Shown here in pieces: positions 10,097-18,731 of a stretch of DNA of 64,000 bases (the stretch's first letter is position 1; each line of letters opens with the position of its first letter). The notes under the pieces are model-generated. The model did not search any database, had not been told where the DNA came from, and saw nothing but the letters and a program-made list of their open reading frames with translations. This stretch comes from Pacificispira spongiicola (GTDB lineage: Bacteria > Pseudomonadota > Alphaproteobacteria > UBA8366 > Aestuariispiraceae): assembly GCF_012926505.1 (NCBI RefSeq), contig NZ_JABBNT010000003.1, positions 496,001 to 560,000 of the forward strand, in the 5' to 3' direction. Position numbers and translations under genes: made by a program.

Positions 10097-10675
10097 TCAT
10101 TCTGGGGCCTGAACCCGTCGGGGCGTGGCTTTTTTCACCGTCTTCTTGGTGCGGAAGACCTGTTCGCCATGCACATGCGCCTTGCGCGGGGCGACCGGTC
10201 CGCCCGCGCTGACCGGGCGTTCGGCGAAGCGGCCGCGGCTGATCATCCGGTCATACAGCGCGATGGCCCCCGCGATCCCGACATTGACGCAGAAGGATAT
10301 CGGAATCTTCACCACATGGTCGCAGCGCGCCAGCATTTCCGGCGACAGGGACCCGCGTTCCGGCCCCAGGATATAGGCCGCGCGGTCTGGGTGGCGAAAG
10401 GACGGCATTTCGATGGACTCCTCGACCAGTTCGATGCCGACGATCTGACACCCGCGCGGCAGGGCGATATCGTCCACCGTCGCCCATTCGTAATAGGGTA
10501 CCTGATCCGCCGTGCCCGACGTGTCCGATTTCCGAATGCCGCGAATGTCGACATAGGGGGATACGGCAAAGACGAAGCTTGCGCCGAAGGCATGGGCGGT
10601 GCGCATCAAGGTGCCCGCATTCATGGGTTTCGAAATGCCTTCGACCCCCAGGCCGAAGTAGCCGCGTGACTGCAT
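10097..10675 (-). CDS. SPOUT (TrmH/SpoU) family RNA methyltransferase
   Basis: Predicted SAM-dependent 2'-O-methyltransferase acting on tRNA or rRNA, 192 residues. The knotted SPOUT fold is recognisable from the N-terminal motif with Asn and Arg (SKPMNAGTLMRTAHAFGA), motif 2 YILGPERGSLSPE near residues 100-112, and motif 3 VKIPISFCVNVGIAGAIALYD near 122-142. The C-terminal 40 residues are basic and probably bind RNA. An AGGAGA sequence lies upstream of the start. It is divergent from the asparaginase gene. Which nucleotide it modifies cannot be told from sequence. Confidence 0.87.
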   Translation of the reverse strand: MQSRGYFGLGVEGISKPMNAGTLMRTAHAFGASFVFAVSPYVDIRGIRKSDTSGTADQVPYYEWATVDDIALPRGCQIVGIELVEESIEMPSFRHPDRAAYILGPERGSLSPEMLARCDHVVKIPISFCVNVGIAGAIALYDRMISRGRFAERPVSAGGPVAPRKAHVHGEQVFRTKKTVKKATPRRVQAPE

Positions 10676-10772
10676 ACGCTCAAATTCTCCTGTTCAAGAA
10701 CGCCGCCGACCTTGCACAAACCCGCCCGTGGAGGCAAGTTCGCCCGACTTCAAACTCAAACGAGGCCGAACC

Positions 10773-11822
10773 ATGTCTCAGGATGCGATCTCCCTGTCCA
10801 GCAGCGGCGACGCCGCGAATCCGTTGACGGTGGAGGTCACGCGCAACGGCGTGGTCGAAAGCCGCCATCGCGGATATGCCGCCATTGTCGATTTCACCGG
10901 CAAGGTTCAGGAATCCTGGGGCGATATCAAACGCCCGACCTTCCCGCGCTCCGCCATCAAGGCGGTGCAGGCCCTGCCCATGGTCGAAAGCGGCGCGGCG
11001 GAAGCGGCGGGCTTCACCGATGCGGAAGTGGCGCTGGCCTGTTCGTCGCATAATGGGGAGGTCGGTCATACGGAAACCACCCTGTCCATGCTGACCAAGC
11101 TGGGTCTGACGGAAGCGGACCTCGAATGCGGCAGCCACTGGCCCTATCGCGAGGAAGACGCGCACCGCATGGCCCGCGCGGGCGAGGAACCGAATCAGTT
11201 GCACAACAACTGTTCGGGCAAGCATGCGGGCATGCTGGCGCTGGCCAAGCATCTGGGCGTGCCGACCAAGGGCTATGTGAACCAGACCCATGCGGTGCAG
11301 CAGCGCATCGTCGGCGCGATGGAACAGCTCTGCGCCGTCGATCTGTCCGACGTCGCGCCCGGCATCGACGGCTGTTCCGCGCCGAACTGGCCGATCCCTC
11401 TGGAAAACCTGGCCTACGGCTTCGCGCGGATCGCGGAACCGAAGGACCTGCCCGAGGCGCGGGCGAAGGCGATTGAGCGGATCAAGGCGTCGGTCTTCGC
11501 GAATCCGTTTATGGTCGCCGGGACCGGGCGTTTCTGTACGGAGGTGATGAAAATCCTGGGCGACAAAGCCTTCATCAAGACCGGGGCGGAAGGGGTCTTC
11601 TGCGCCTCCCTGCCGGCATATGGTCTGGGCGTGGCGCTGAAATGCGATGACGGCGCGACGCGCGGGTCGGAAACCATGATGGCGGCCTTGTTGCGCCAAA
11701 TCGGCGTGATCGATGAGGATCAGATGGCGGCGATGGGCCCCTGGCTGAATCCCAGCCTGAAAAACCGCGCCGACCGCGTCGTCGGCGACATCCGCGCCGC
11801 CAAAAGCTGGATTAGTTTCTAA
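10773..11822 (+). CDS. Asparaginase II family protein
   Basis: Predicted L-asparaginase of the rhizobial asparaginase II family (PF06089), hydrolysing asparagine to aspartate and ammonia. The 349 residues from this start carry family blocks such as KRPTFPRSAIKAVQALPMVE, LACSSHNGEVGHTE and NNCSGKHAGML. The start at 10773 has GAGG a few bases upstream. An in-frame ATG at 10728 would add 15 residues lacking family similarity. The gene is 22 nt from pyrF, so co-transcription with nucleotide genes is possible: aspartate feeds pyrimidine synthesis, but that link is inference. Confidence 0.9.
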   Translation: MSQDAISLSSSGDAANPLTVEVTRNGVVESRHRGYAAIVDFTGKVQESWGDIKRPTFPRSAIKAVQALPMVESGAAEAAGFTDAEVALACSSHNGEVGHTETTLSMLTKLGLTEADLECGSHWPYREEDAHRMARAGEEPNQLHNNCSGKHAGMLALAKHLGVPTKGYVNQTHAVQQRIVGAMEQLCAVDLSDVAPGIDGCSAPNWPIPLENLAYGFARIAEPKDLPEARAKAIERIKASVFANPFMVAGTGRFCTEVMKILGDKAFIKTGAEGVFCASLPAYGLGVALKCDDGATRGSETMMAALLRQIGVIDEDQMAAMGPWLNPSLKNRADRVVGDIRAAKSWISF

Positions 11823-11844
11823 AACCACCATTGAGGAGACCCGC

Positions 11845-12618
11845 ATGACCCAGATGGCCACCCCGATCAAACCGCGCGACCGTATCCTGGTCGCCCTGGA
11901 CACGCCCGACGTCGATAAGGCGACGGCGCTGTCGCGGCAATTGGCGGGCAAGGTCGGCGGCATCAAGCTGGGTTTGGAATTCTTCAACGCCAACGGCCCG
12001 CAGGGGGTGCGGCAGGTCGTGCGCGCGGGACCGGAGGAAACGCCGAGGGGCGAGCCCGCAAAACAGCAGCGCCTGTTCCTCGACCTCAAATACCACGATA
12101 TTCCGAATACGGTGGCGGGGGCCGTGCGCTCCGCCATGCCGCTGGCCCCGTCGATCCTGAACGTCCATGCCGTGGGCGGTCCGGCGATGATGAAGGCGGC
12201 GCTGGATGCCGCCAACTTTGAGGCCGAGCAACTCGGCATCGTCCGCCCGATGCTGATCGCCGTCACCGTCCTGACCAGCATGGACGACGGGGACCTCGAC
12301 GCGACCGGCCAGATCGGCCCGGCCCGCGATCAGGTCCTGCGCCTCGCCGCCTTGACGCAGAAGGCGGGGCTGGATGGGGTCGTCTGCTCCTCCCACGAAA
12401 TCGCCGCCCTCCGCGCCGAATGCGGCCCGGATTTCAAATTGATCGTTCCCGGCATCCGCCCGGCGGGCGCGGCGCTGGGCGACCAGAAACGCGTCATGAC
12501 CCCGGCCCAGGCCATTGCCGAAGGCGCCGACTTCCTGGTCATCGGCCGCCCCATCACCGGCGCGGAAGACCCGGCGGCGGCGGCGGAGGCCATCGCGGCG
12601 GACGTCGATGCGGGATAG
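11845..12618 (+). CDS. pyrF: Orotidine 5'-phosphate decarboxylase
   Basis: Last step of de novo UMP synthesis, converting OMP to UMP. The 257-residue TIM barrel has the substrate aspartate in VALDTPD near residue 14 and the catalytic Lys-Asp array in FLDLKYHDIPNT near residues 74-85. The phosphate-binding loop is VPGIRPAGA followed by QKRVMTPAQA. The insertion GPEETPRGEPAKQQ before the catalytic strand is longer than in E. coli PyrF. AGGAG precedes the start. The 3' end overlaps the next gene start by 11 nt. Confidence 0.95.
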   Translation: MTQMATPIKPRDRILVALDTPDVDKATALSRQLAGKVGGIKLGLEFFNANGPQGVRQVVRAGPEETPRGEPAKQQRLFLDLKYHDIPNTVAGAVRSAMPLAPSILNVHAVGGPAMMKAALDAANFEAEQLGIVRPMLIAVTVLTSMDDGDLDATGQIGPARDQVLRLAALTQKAGLDGVVCSSHEIAALRAECGPDFKLIVPGIRPAGAALGDQKRVMTPAQAIAEGADFLVIGRPITGAEDPAAAAEAIAADVDAG

Positions 12619-13468
12619 TGAATTCCCCTCCGCCCTTGCGCTTGTCTGGCTTTGTTTTCGCACCTCGCTGAAGGCGATGCTTCGCCATTTCGGCACGGTG
12701 ACTGCTGTTTCGATCATTCCGATAGCGCTCCTCGTCGGCACATTGGCGGCAACCATGACGGTGTTGGATTTCGCATCCGTGATGGATACGGACTACAGCT
12801 CTCCGTTATGGTTGGGCGTCCGAATGGGGGCGGTAACCATCGTCCCGAACGCGATGGGCTTCGTTGCATTTGCAATCCTGTCGACCTGTTGGGTGGCGCG
12901 GCTACAGGGGCGCGGACTGCCGTGGTGCTTGTTGGGACCGTTCTCGTTTGAGCGCGGTCGAGCGATGGCATTGTTCTTCGTTCTGTTGATTTTCATTATC
13001 GATACAATGGTTGACGCTTTCCGTGTGGCGCTATTGGGCCCGTTGATCGCGACCACCGCATTGACCGGCAGCGCCGCAACCGCTGTGACCGTCGTTTATT
13101 TGTTCTTTGAGCGATTGATCGCCGTCGCCGTAACGCTTCCGCTATGGTTTTCGCTCTTTCGAACCGTGACAGTATCGAACGCTGCAACGCCGGAGCGGTT
13201 TTTATGGATTTATCGGCGGTTTCCGGGCTTCGTCGCGCTGCTTTGCGTTTCGATCGTAATTATCTGGGCGGCATTGGTTGCGGTGATTTCAACGACTGGC
13301 GCGTTTGTGTCTCCATGGCTCAATGCGGCTCTCGGAATTGACCTTGGCGTTTACGCCATGCAGCCGACAGCATTATCGACTGTACTTGTTTGGCTTGTTT
13401 GGATCGGGATGGCATATACGGCCTATAGAATTTTCATACCGAATAGCGAACCGTTGAATGAAGACTGA
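12608..13468 (+). CDS. Multi-pass membrane protein of unknown function, low GC
   Basis: I do not recognise this 286-residue protein. It has about six hydrophobic segments (near residues 20-45, 60-85, 110-135, 145-180, 200-230 and 250-275) separated by short polar loops, the overall plan of a polytopic inner-membrane protein. The ATG at 12608 overlaps the pyrF stop by 11 nt, and the 3' end overlaps the trpF start by 11 nt, so it is translationally embedded in the operon. Base composition and codon use (many TTG, GTT, ATT and CGA codons) are clearly poorer in GC than both flanking genes, which suggests later acquisition. It has only a weak resemblance to integral membrane proteins of the YciC/glycerophosphodiester type. 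Confidence 0.72.
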   Translation: MRDSEFPSALALVWLCFRTSLKAMLRHFGTVTAVSIIPIALLVGTLAATMTVLDFASVMDTDYSSPLWLGVRMGAVTIVPNAMGFVAFAILSTCWVARLQGRGLPWCLLGPFSFERGRAMALFFVLLIFIIDTMVDAFRVALLGPLIATTALTGSAATAVTVVYLFFERLIAVAVTLPLWFSLFRTVTVSNAATPERFLWIYRRFPGFVALLCVSIVIIWAALVAVISTTGAFVSPWLNAALGIDLGVYAMQPTALSTVLVWLVWIGMAYTAYRIFIPNSEPLNED

Positions 13469-14099
13469 AGCAAAAATCTGCGGGTTGACCGATCCGGCGG
13501 CGATGAATGCCGCGATCCGCTATGGCGCGGATTTGGTGGGGCTTGTCTTCTTTCCGCCCAGCCCGCGCAATATCGCGGTGGAGGATGCGGCGATGCTGGC
13601 GGGTTTGGTGCCGGACCATGTGGTGACCGTCGGCCTGTTCGTCGATCCGGACGATGAGTTGATCGACCGGGTGTTGAGCCGCGTGAAACTGGACGCGATC
13701 CAATTGCATGGGGAGGAGCCGGTCGACCGCTGCGCAGACCTGAAGAACCGCACGGGCCGTCAGGTCTATAAGGCGATCAAGGTGCGGGATGCCGACGACC
13801 TCGTCAGCGCCGACCGCTATGCGAAGGTCTGCGACCGCCTGCTGTTCGACGCCAAACCGCCGAAGGACGCGACCCGCCCCGGCGGCAATGCCGAAGCCTT
13901 CGACTGGACCGTGTTGGAAGGCCGCAAATTCGGCGTGCCGTGGCTGCTGGCGGGCGGGCTGACCCCCGACAATGTGAAATCCGCCATCCGCATGACCGGC
14001 GCGCCCGGCGTCGATACCTCGTCCGGCGTCGAAAGCGCGCCGGGCAAGAAGGACCCCGCCAAGATCAAGGCCTTCCTGGACGCCGTGCGCTCGGTTTAA
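13458..14099 (+). CDS. trpF: Phosphoribosylanthranilate isomerase
   Basis: Third step of tryptophan synthesis, an Amadori rearrangement of PRA to CdRP. The 213-residue TIM barrel starts with KICGLTDPAAMNAAI, containing the catalytic Cys in the KICG motif. The general-acid Asp is in LLFDAKPPKDATRPGG, and the phosphate loops are LLAGGLTPDNV and GVDTSSGVESAPGKKD, the classical TrpF signature. The start overlaps the preceding membrane protein gene. trpB and trpA, which follow trpF in many alphaproteobacteria, are absent. Downstream lies a repeat-rich gap. Confidence 0.95.
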   Translation: MKTEAKICGLTDPAAMNAAIRYGADLVGLVFFPPSPRNIAVEDAAMLAGLVPDHVVTVGLFVDPDDELIDRVLSRVKLDAIQLHGEEPVDRCADLKNRTGRQVYKAIKVRDADDLVSADRYAKVCDRLLFDAKPPKDATRPGGNAEAFDWTVLEGRKFGVPWLLAGGLTPDNVKSAIRMTGAPGVDTSSGVESAPGKKDPAKIKAFLDAVRSV

Positions 14100-14107
14100 G
14101 CCTCTGC

Positions 14108-14190
14108 CGTCGTCCTGGCGCAGACCAGGACCCAGGCGGACGCTGGGTTTGTGCCGGACGCTCTGGAGCCTGGCCTGCGTCAGGGTGACG
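14108..14190. repeat. REP-like palindromic pair
   Basis: Two 28-nt arms (14108-14135 and 14163-14190) are inverted copies of each other with 22 of 28 positions matching. The left arm itself contains a perfect hairpin, GTCCTGG (14112-14118) and CCAGGAC (14125-14131), followed by CCCAG/CTGGG. The CCTGGCGCAGACCAGG pattern resembles the dispersed extragenic palindromes common between alphaproteobacterial genes. It sits 8 nt after the trpF stop and could protect or end that transcript. Confidence 0.7.
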
Positions 14191-14220
14191 GGTGGCTTGG
14201 GTGACGAGAGGACCGAGTTT

Positions 14221-14351
14221 ACCGCCAAGGTCGCTAAGAAGGGCGCGAAGACCGCCAAGTCAAAATCGCCGCCCCCGTGCAGGCTGGATTTTTGGGAATG
14301 ACGGGGGGAGAACTTTGCGCCCTCCGTGCCCTTCTCAGCGTCCTTGGCGGT
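14221..14351. repeat. Long imperfect inverted repeat (CCGCCAAG-type)
   Basis: A 30-nt arm at 14221-14250 (ACCGCCAAGGTCGCTAAGAA and onward) is matched by the reverse complement of 14322-14351 at 26 of 30 positions, with a 71-nt loop. The CGCCAAG/AAGGGCGC wording repeats within each arm. It could fold into a large stem-loop between the convergent trpF and flavoprotein genes. A dispersed repeat family is likely, but other copies cannot be seen here. Confidence 0.65.
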
Positions 14352-14364
14352 TCCACTTATAAGG

Positions 14365-16791
14365 CTACGCCCGCAGCTTTTCGTTCGCTGAATCATAGAC
14401 CGGGTCGGCCAGGACCGTGGCCTTGCGCGGTGCGCCCAAGAGCCACGCGGTCATTTCCGTGCCCGGTGCGGCGTAGTCCGGCTTCACATAGGCGAAGGCG
14501 AGACTTTTGCCGGTACGGTGGCCATAGCCGCCGGACGTGGTGAGGCCGATGACGGTTCCGTCTTCTATGGTGATCGCTTCGCCGCCGACAGATTCGTTAT
14601 CGCCCTTTTCCAGTTCCAGATAGACGATCTTGCCGTGCGGGCCGTCCTGTTTGCGCTGCTGCGTCGCGGCCTTGCCCAGGAAGTCCTTGTCGAGTTTCAC
14701 GAAGCGTTCGATGTCTGCCTCGATCGCCGTGATTTCGTTGGTCAGTTCGGAGCCCCAGCCGCGATAGGCCTTTTCCATGCGCATGGCGTTGACGGCATAG
14801 GTGCCGAAATGGCCGATATCGTGGGCCTTTCCGGCCTCCATCAAGGCGGCATAGACTGTGGGCATGCCGTCCATCGGGCAGTGCAGTTCCCAGCCCAATT
14901 CGCCGATATAGTTGACGCGCAGCGCCCGGACGGAGACGCCCGCGACGGTGATTTCCTGCGCTGTCAGCCAGCGGAAACCCTCGTTCGACAGGTCCGCGTC
15001 GGTGATCTGGGACAGGACGTCGCGGCTTTTCGGACCTGCGAGGACGAGGTTGCCCCAGGCGTTGGACACGTTTTCGACCGTCACGGTCTCGCCCGGTTCG
15101 ATATGCTGGGTCAGCCAATCCATATCGCGGACTTCCGCCGCCGCGGCGGACAGGACGTAATAGCGATCCTCCGCCAATCGGGTCACGGTCGCTTCGCCTT
15201 CGATCATCCCGTCGGCGTTCAGCATATGGGCCAGGGCGATGCCGCCGACCTTCTTCGGCATGCGGTTGGCGAAGACGCGGTCCAGCAGGACGGGTGCGTC
15301 GGGGCCGGAAACCTCGAATTTCGCGAAGGAGGACAGGTCGGCCACTGCGACCTTTTCCATGACATGACGGCATTCCGCGCCGACCGCGTCGAAGGCGTTG
15401 TTGTGGCGGAAGCCCGCTTCCTCGTCGCGCCCGTCGGGGGAGTAATACTTCACCCGTTCCCAGCCGGAGGCGGTGGTGTAGAGGCCGCCAGCCTGTTTCA
15501 GCGCGTCATATAGCGAGGATTCGCGCTTGCCCCGGCCTGCCGGGCGTTCCTCACCCGGTAGGTGCAGGATGTACATATGTTCGTAGTCTTCGATGGACCG
15601 GGCGCGGACGTAATCTTCATCCGCCCAGCGGCCGAAGCGGCGCGGGTCCAGGCCCGCCATGTTTATTTCGGATTCGCCGTGGACCATCCATTGCGCCAGA
15701 TATTTGCCGCAGCCGGCCCCCTGCGCGATGCCGATGGACGAGCCGCAGCACTGCCAGAAATTCTTCAAGCCGCCGGTCGGGCCGAGCAGCGGGTTGGCGT
15801 CGGGCGTGTGGGGGATGGCGCCGTGGACGATGCGCTTGATGCCGCTTTCGCCCCAAATCTCCATGCGCTCCAGCACTTTTTCGATCCAGGGGGAAATGCG
15901 GTCCAATTCGTCGGTGAACAACTCGTTCTCGCTGTCCCATTCGGGATAGCCGCCACGCTCCGCCCAGGCTTCCTGCGCGCCTTCGGTTTCGTAGATGCCG
16001 ATCAGGCCGGATTTCTGCTCCTGCCGGTAATAGGAGGACGCCCAAGGATCGCGGATCACGGGCATTTCCGTGTCGGAATCGATGAATTCCTGGATCGCCT
16101 CGGTGACGAGATAATGGTGTTTCATATTCGTGATCGGCACGTCGGAGCCGACCCATTGGTTAATCTTTCGGGCATAGCAGCCGCCGGCATTCACGACGTG
16201 TTCGCAGGTCACGGTGCCCTTTTCCGTCACCACCTGCCATTCGCCGCTGGGCAGTTGCTTGACGTCGAGGACGCGGTTTCGGCGCTCGATTTCCGCACCC
16301 ATGTCGCGGGCGCCCTTGGCCAGCGCGTTGCAGCAGCCTGCCGGATCGACATGCCCGTCATCCAGGGTCCAGGCGGCGGCGAGAACCCCCGTCGTGTCGA
16401 CATGGGGGTAGACGGATTTGATTTCGTCCGGGCCGATGACCTGCATGCGGAAGCCGATCAGTTTCGACGTGCCCTCGACCTTCTTGAAATAGTCGAGTTC
16501 CGCCTCGTTCATCGCGAAACGCAGTCCGCCGCAGCCATGCCAGGAGACATATTGGCCCGTCATTTCCTCAAGCTTGGGATAGAGCGTGTTTCCGTGGTGG
16601 TGGATTTTCGCCATGTTGTAATCGGCGATGAAACTGGGGCACTGACCCGCCGCGTGCCAGGTGATACCGGAGGTGAGCTCACCCTTTTCGATCAGCAGGG
16701 AATCCGTCCATCCCTCCTGCGCAAGATGATATAACAGGCCGCAGCCCATTATCCCGCCGCCGATAATTACAACCCGCGCATGTTCTCTCAT
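14365..16791 (-). CDS. FAD-dependent oxidoreductase with GcvT domain (DMGDH/sarcosine dehydrogenase-like)
   Basis: Predicted folate-linked demethylase of 808 residues acting on an N-methylated glycine such as dimethylglycine or sarcosine. The N-terminal DAO domain begins with the dinucleotide motif VVIIGGGIMGCGLLYHLA. It has the SGITWHAAGQ motif near residue 45, whose His is the covalent FAD attachment site in mammalian DMGDH. A middle FAO_M-type region follows around residues 370-430. The C-terminal aminomethyltransferase (GcvT) domains occupy about 430-800, ending in the GYGHRTGKSLAFAYV segment. This tandem arrangement binds tetrahydrofolate in known enzymes. The substrate is inferred from family only. 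It is divergent from the ThDP enzyme gene. Confidence 0.88.
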   Translation of the reverse strand: MREHARVVIIGGGIMGCGLLYHLAQEGWTDSLLIEKGELTSGITWHAAGQCPSFIADYNMAKIHHHGNTLYPKLEEMTGQYVSWHGCGGLRFAMNEAELDYFKKVEGTSKLIGFRMQVIGPDEIKSVYPHVDTTGVLAAAWTLDDGHVDPAGCCNALAKGARDMGAEIERRNRVLDVKQLPSGEWQVVTEKGTVTCEHVVNAGGCYARKINQWVGSDVPITNMKHHYLVTEAIQEFIDSDTEMPVIRDPWASSYYRQEQKSGLIGIYETEGAQEAWAERGGYPEWDSENELFTDELDRISPWIEKVLERMEIWGESGIKRIVHGAIPHTPDANPLLGPTGGLKNFWQCCGSSIGIAQGAGCGKYLAQWMVHGESEINMAGLDPRRFGRWADEDYVRARSIEDYEHMYILHLPGEERPAGRGKRESSLYDALKQAGGLYTTASGWERVKYYSPDGRDEEAGFRHNNAFDAVGAECRHVMEKVAVADLSSFAKFEVSGPDAPVLLDRVFANRMPKKVGGIALAHMLNADGMIEGEATVTRLAEDRYYVLSAAAAEVRDMDWLTQHIEPGETVTVENVSNAWGNLVLAGPKSRDVLSQITDADLSNEGFRWLTAQEITVAGVSVRALRVNYIGELGWELHCPMDGMPTVYAALMEAGKAHDIGHFGTYAVNAMRMEKAYRGWGSELTNEITAIEADIERFVKLDKDFLGKAATQQRKQDGPHGKIVYLELEKGDNESVGGEAITIEDGTVIGLTTSGGYGHRTGKSLAFAYVKPDYAAPGTEMTAWLLGAPRKATVLADPVYDSANEKLRA

Positions 16792-16897
16792 GGTCGTTCC
16801 CCGTGGACTGTCTCGTTCTGTATGGCGCGGGCGTTGAACGGCCTGTCCGCGCGTCTTGGAAAGGATCGTAAGCAGGACAGCCTAGCCCCACAACAAT

Positions 16898-16915
16898 TTA
16901 CATGACTTGATGTAA
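16898..16915. promoter_or_regulatory. Inverted repeat in divergent promoter region
   Basis: TTACAT and ATGTAA form a perfect 6-bp inverted repeat with a 6-bp spacer, inside a locally AT-rich stretch of the 281-nt gap between the divergent flavoprotein gene and the ThDP enzyme gene. Its position, 107 nt from the flavoprotein start, and its symmetry suit an operator for a dimeric regulator. The regulator is unknown. Confidence 0.4.
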
Positions 16916-17072
16916 TCCGTTGAGAAACAGGAAGAAAAACGCCAAGCAGATGAAAAAAACTCAACCAGCGTCAAGGCCGGTTCATAGCGTGTGAAACGGG
17001 CTTGGAAAGGTGTGTTGCTTCTGTCTAGAGTGCCCGCCTTATCGACCGGGATGCATAATGAGGAGACGCGAC

Positions 17073-18671
17073 ATGGACACGAGACCGACCTGCGGCGAAG
17101 CGCTGGTGAAGCTGCTGGAGGACTATGGCGTCGATACCGTTTTCGGCATTCCGGGCGTGCATAACCTGGAACTGTATCGCGGCTTCGCGGGCGCGAATAT
17201 TCGTCACGTCCTGCCGCGCCACGAACAGGGCGCCGCCTTCATGGCCGACGGCTATGCCCGCATGACCGGCAAGCCGGGCGTCGCCTTCGTCATCACCGGG
17301 GCGGGCGTCACCAACGCGATGACCCCCCTGGGCCAGAGCTTCACCGACAGCGTCCCGGTCCTGCTGGTCAGCAGCGACAATCCGCGCGAAACCCTGGGCA
17401 AGGGCTATGGCTGCCTGCATGAGGTGACGGATCAGTCCGCCATGACGCGGCCGCTCTGCGCTTTTTCGGAAACGCCCAGCGACCCGGAAGAAGTGCCCGG
17501 CATCGTCGCCCGCGCTTTCGATCAGTTCAACAGCCGCCGCCCGCGTCCGGTGCATCTGTCCGTGCCGTTGGATTTGCTGGCGGAACAGACGCGCACCGAC
17601 TGGTCTCCGCGCCCGGCTGCCCCGAAACCTGGCCCGGAATTGGATGCGATCGAACAGGCGGCGACCCTGCTGGATCAGGCGAAACGCCCGTTGATCCTGG
17701 TCGGCGGCGGCGCGCGCGGCGCGGCGCAGCAGATTATCGAACTGGCCGAACGGCTGGATTGCCCGACGCTGGGCACCGTGGCGGGCAAGGATGTGCTGCC
17801 GTCGAACCACCCGCTGCATCTGGGCTGCCTGATGTGGTCGTCGGTCTGCGATCAAGTCCTGTCCGAAGCCGACGTCGTGCTGGCCATCGGCACGGAACTG
17901 TCGCGCAACGACACCTATAACGACCAATTCGTCCTGCCGGGGAAACTGATCCGCATCGATATCGACGCGGCGGAATTCGACCTGCGCTTCCGGCCTGCCG
18001 TCGGCATCCGGTCGGATGCGAAACTGGCGGTCGAGGCGCTGCTGGACGTACTGGGCCCGCAGGTCGCGACCAATAACGGCGTCGAACGCGCCGCCGCCTA
18101 TCGCGCGACACCGTTCGAAGGCTTCCTGCCGAAACTGGAAGACAAACACGCCGCGATCCTGGAACAGATCGGTCAGGCCATGCCGGAGGACGGCGTCCTC
18201 GTCGGCGATATGACGCAGGTGATCTATACCTCCATCCCGAAATTCCCGCTGCCGCCGAAGGGGCGGTTCCTGTTCCCGGCGGGGTATGGGACGTTGGGCT
18301 ACGGCCTTCCTGCCGCCATCGGTGCGAAGATCGGCGCCCCGGATCGCGCGGTGCTCGCCGTCGCGGGGGATAGCGGTTTCCTCTATACCGCGCCGGAAAT
18401 GATGGTGGCGTCCGAACTGGGCCTTAACATCGTGGCGCTGGTCTGGAATAACCGGGCGCTGGGTCAGATCCGCGACGACATGGTGAACCGCCGCATCCAG
18501 ACCGTCGGCGTCACCCCCGAACCGCCGGATTTCGAGGCCCTGGCCAAGGCGTTCCGCTGGTCCTATGCCAGACCCGACCGCGCGGAGAACATCGCCGACG
18601 CCCTGAAGGCCGGTTTCGCCGCCAACGGCCCGACATTGGTCGAGGTCCAGGACGGCATTCCAGGTCTTTAA
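17073..18671 (+). CDS. ThDP-dependent decarboxylase, 5-guanidino-2-oxopentanoate decarboxylase-like (AruI family)
   Basis: ThDP enzyme of 532 residues, built from the TPP_N domain (about 5-170, with catalytic Glu in LPRHEQGAAFMADGYAR), a central domain (about 190-320) and the TPP_C domain (about 370-530). The cofactor motif runs from GDSGFLYTAPEM to WNNRALGQI. The closest family I recognise is 5-guanidino-2-oxopentanoate decarboxylase of the arginine transaminase route, because of its FGIPGVHNLELYRGF N-terminus. An acetolactate-synthase-like or other 2-oxoacid decarboxylase activity is possible. AGGAGA precedes the ATG at 17073. An upstream in-frame ATG at 17010 would add 21 Cys-rich residues that do not fit the family. 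Confidence 0.82.
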   Translation: MDTRPTCGEALVKLLEDYGVDTVFGIPGVHNLELYRGFAGANIRHVLPRHEQGAAFMADGYARMTGKPGVAFVITGAGVTNAMTPLGQSFTDSVPVLLVSSDNPRETLGKGYGCLHEVTDQSAMTRPLCAFSETPSDPEEVPGIVARAFDQFNSRRPRPVHLSVPLDLLAEQTRTDWSPRPAAPKPGPELDAIEQAATLLDQAKRPLILVGGGARGAAQQIIELAERLDCPTLGTVAGKDVLPSNHPLHLGCLMWSSVCDQVLSEADVVLAIGTELSRNDTYNDQFVLPGKLIRIDIDAAEFDLRFRPAVGIRSDAKLAVEALLDVLGPQVATNNGVERAAAYRATPFEGFLPKLEDKHAAILEQIGQAMPEDGVLVGDMTQVIYTSIPKFPLPPKGRFLFPAGYGTLGYGLPAAIGAKIGAPDRAVLAVAGDSGFLYTAPEMMVASELGLNIVALVWNNRALGQIRDDMVNRRIQTVGVTPEPPDFEALAKAFRWSYARPDRAENIADALKAGFAANGPTLVEVQDGIPGL

Positions 18672-18731
18672 GGGGGACCGAATCGGGATTCTCCTTGCAA
18701 TCCCGGGTCCGCTGAAACATATAGCGCCGCA

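Noticed and set aside
14100-14364. CRISPR-like array
   Set aside because: The repeats are inverted, of two different kinds and without regular spacers.
16800-17072. Glycine or TPP riboswitch ahead of the GcvT-domain or ThDP gene
   Set aside because: No conserved riboswitch core such as the CTGAGA or ACCTGA blocks of a TPP element is present.
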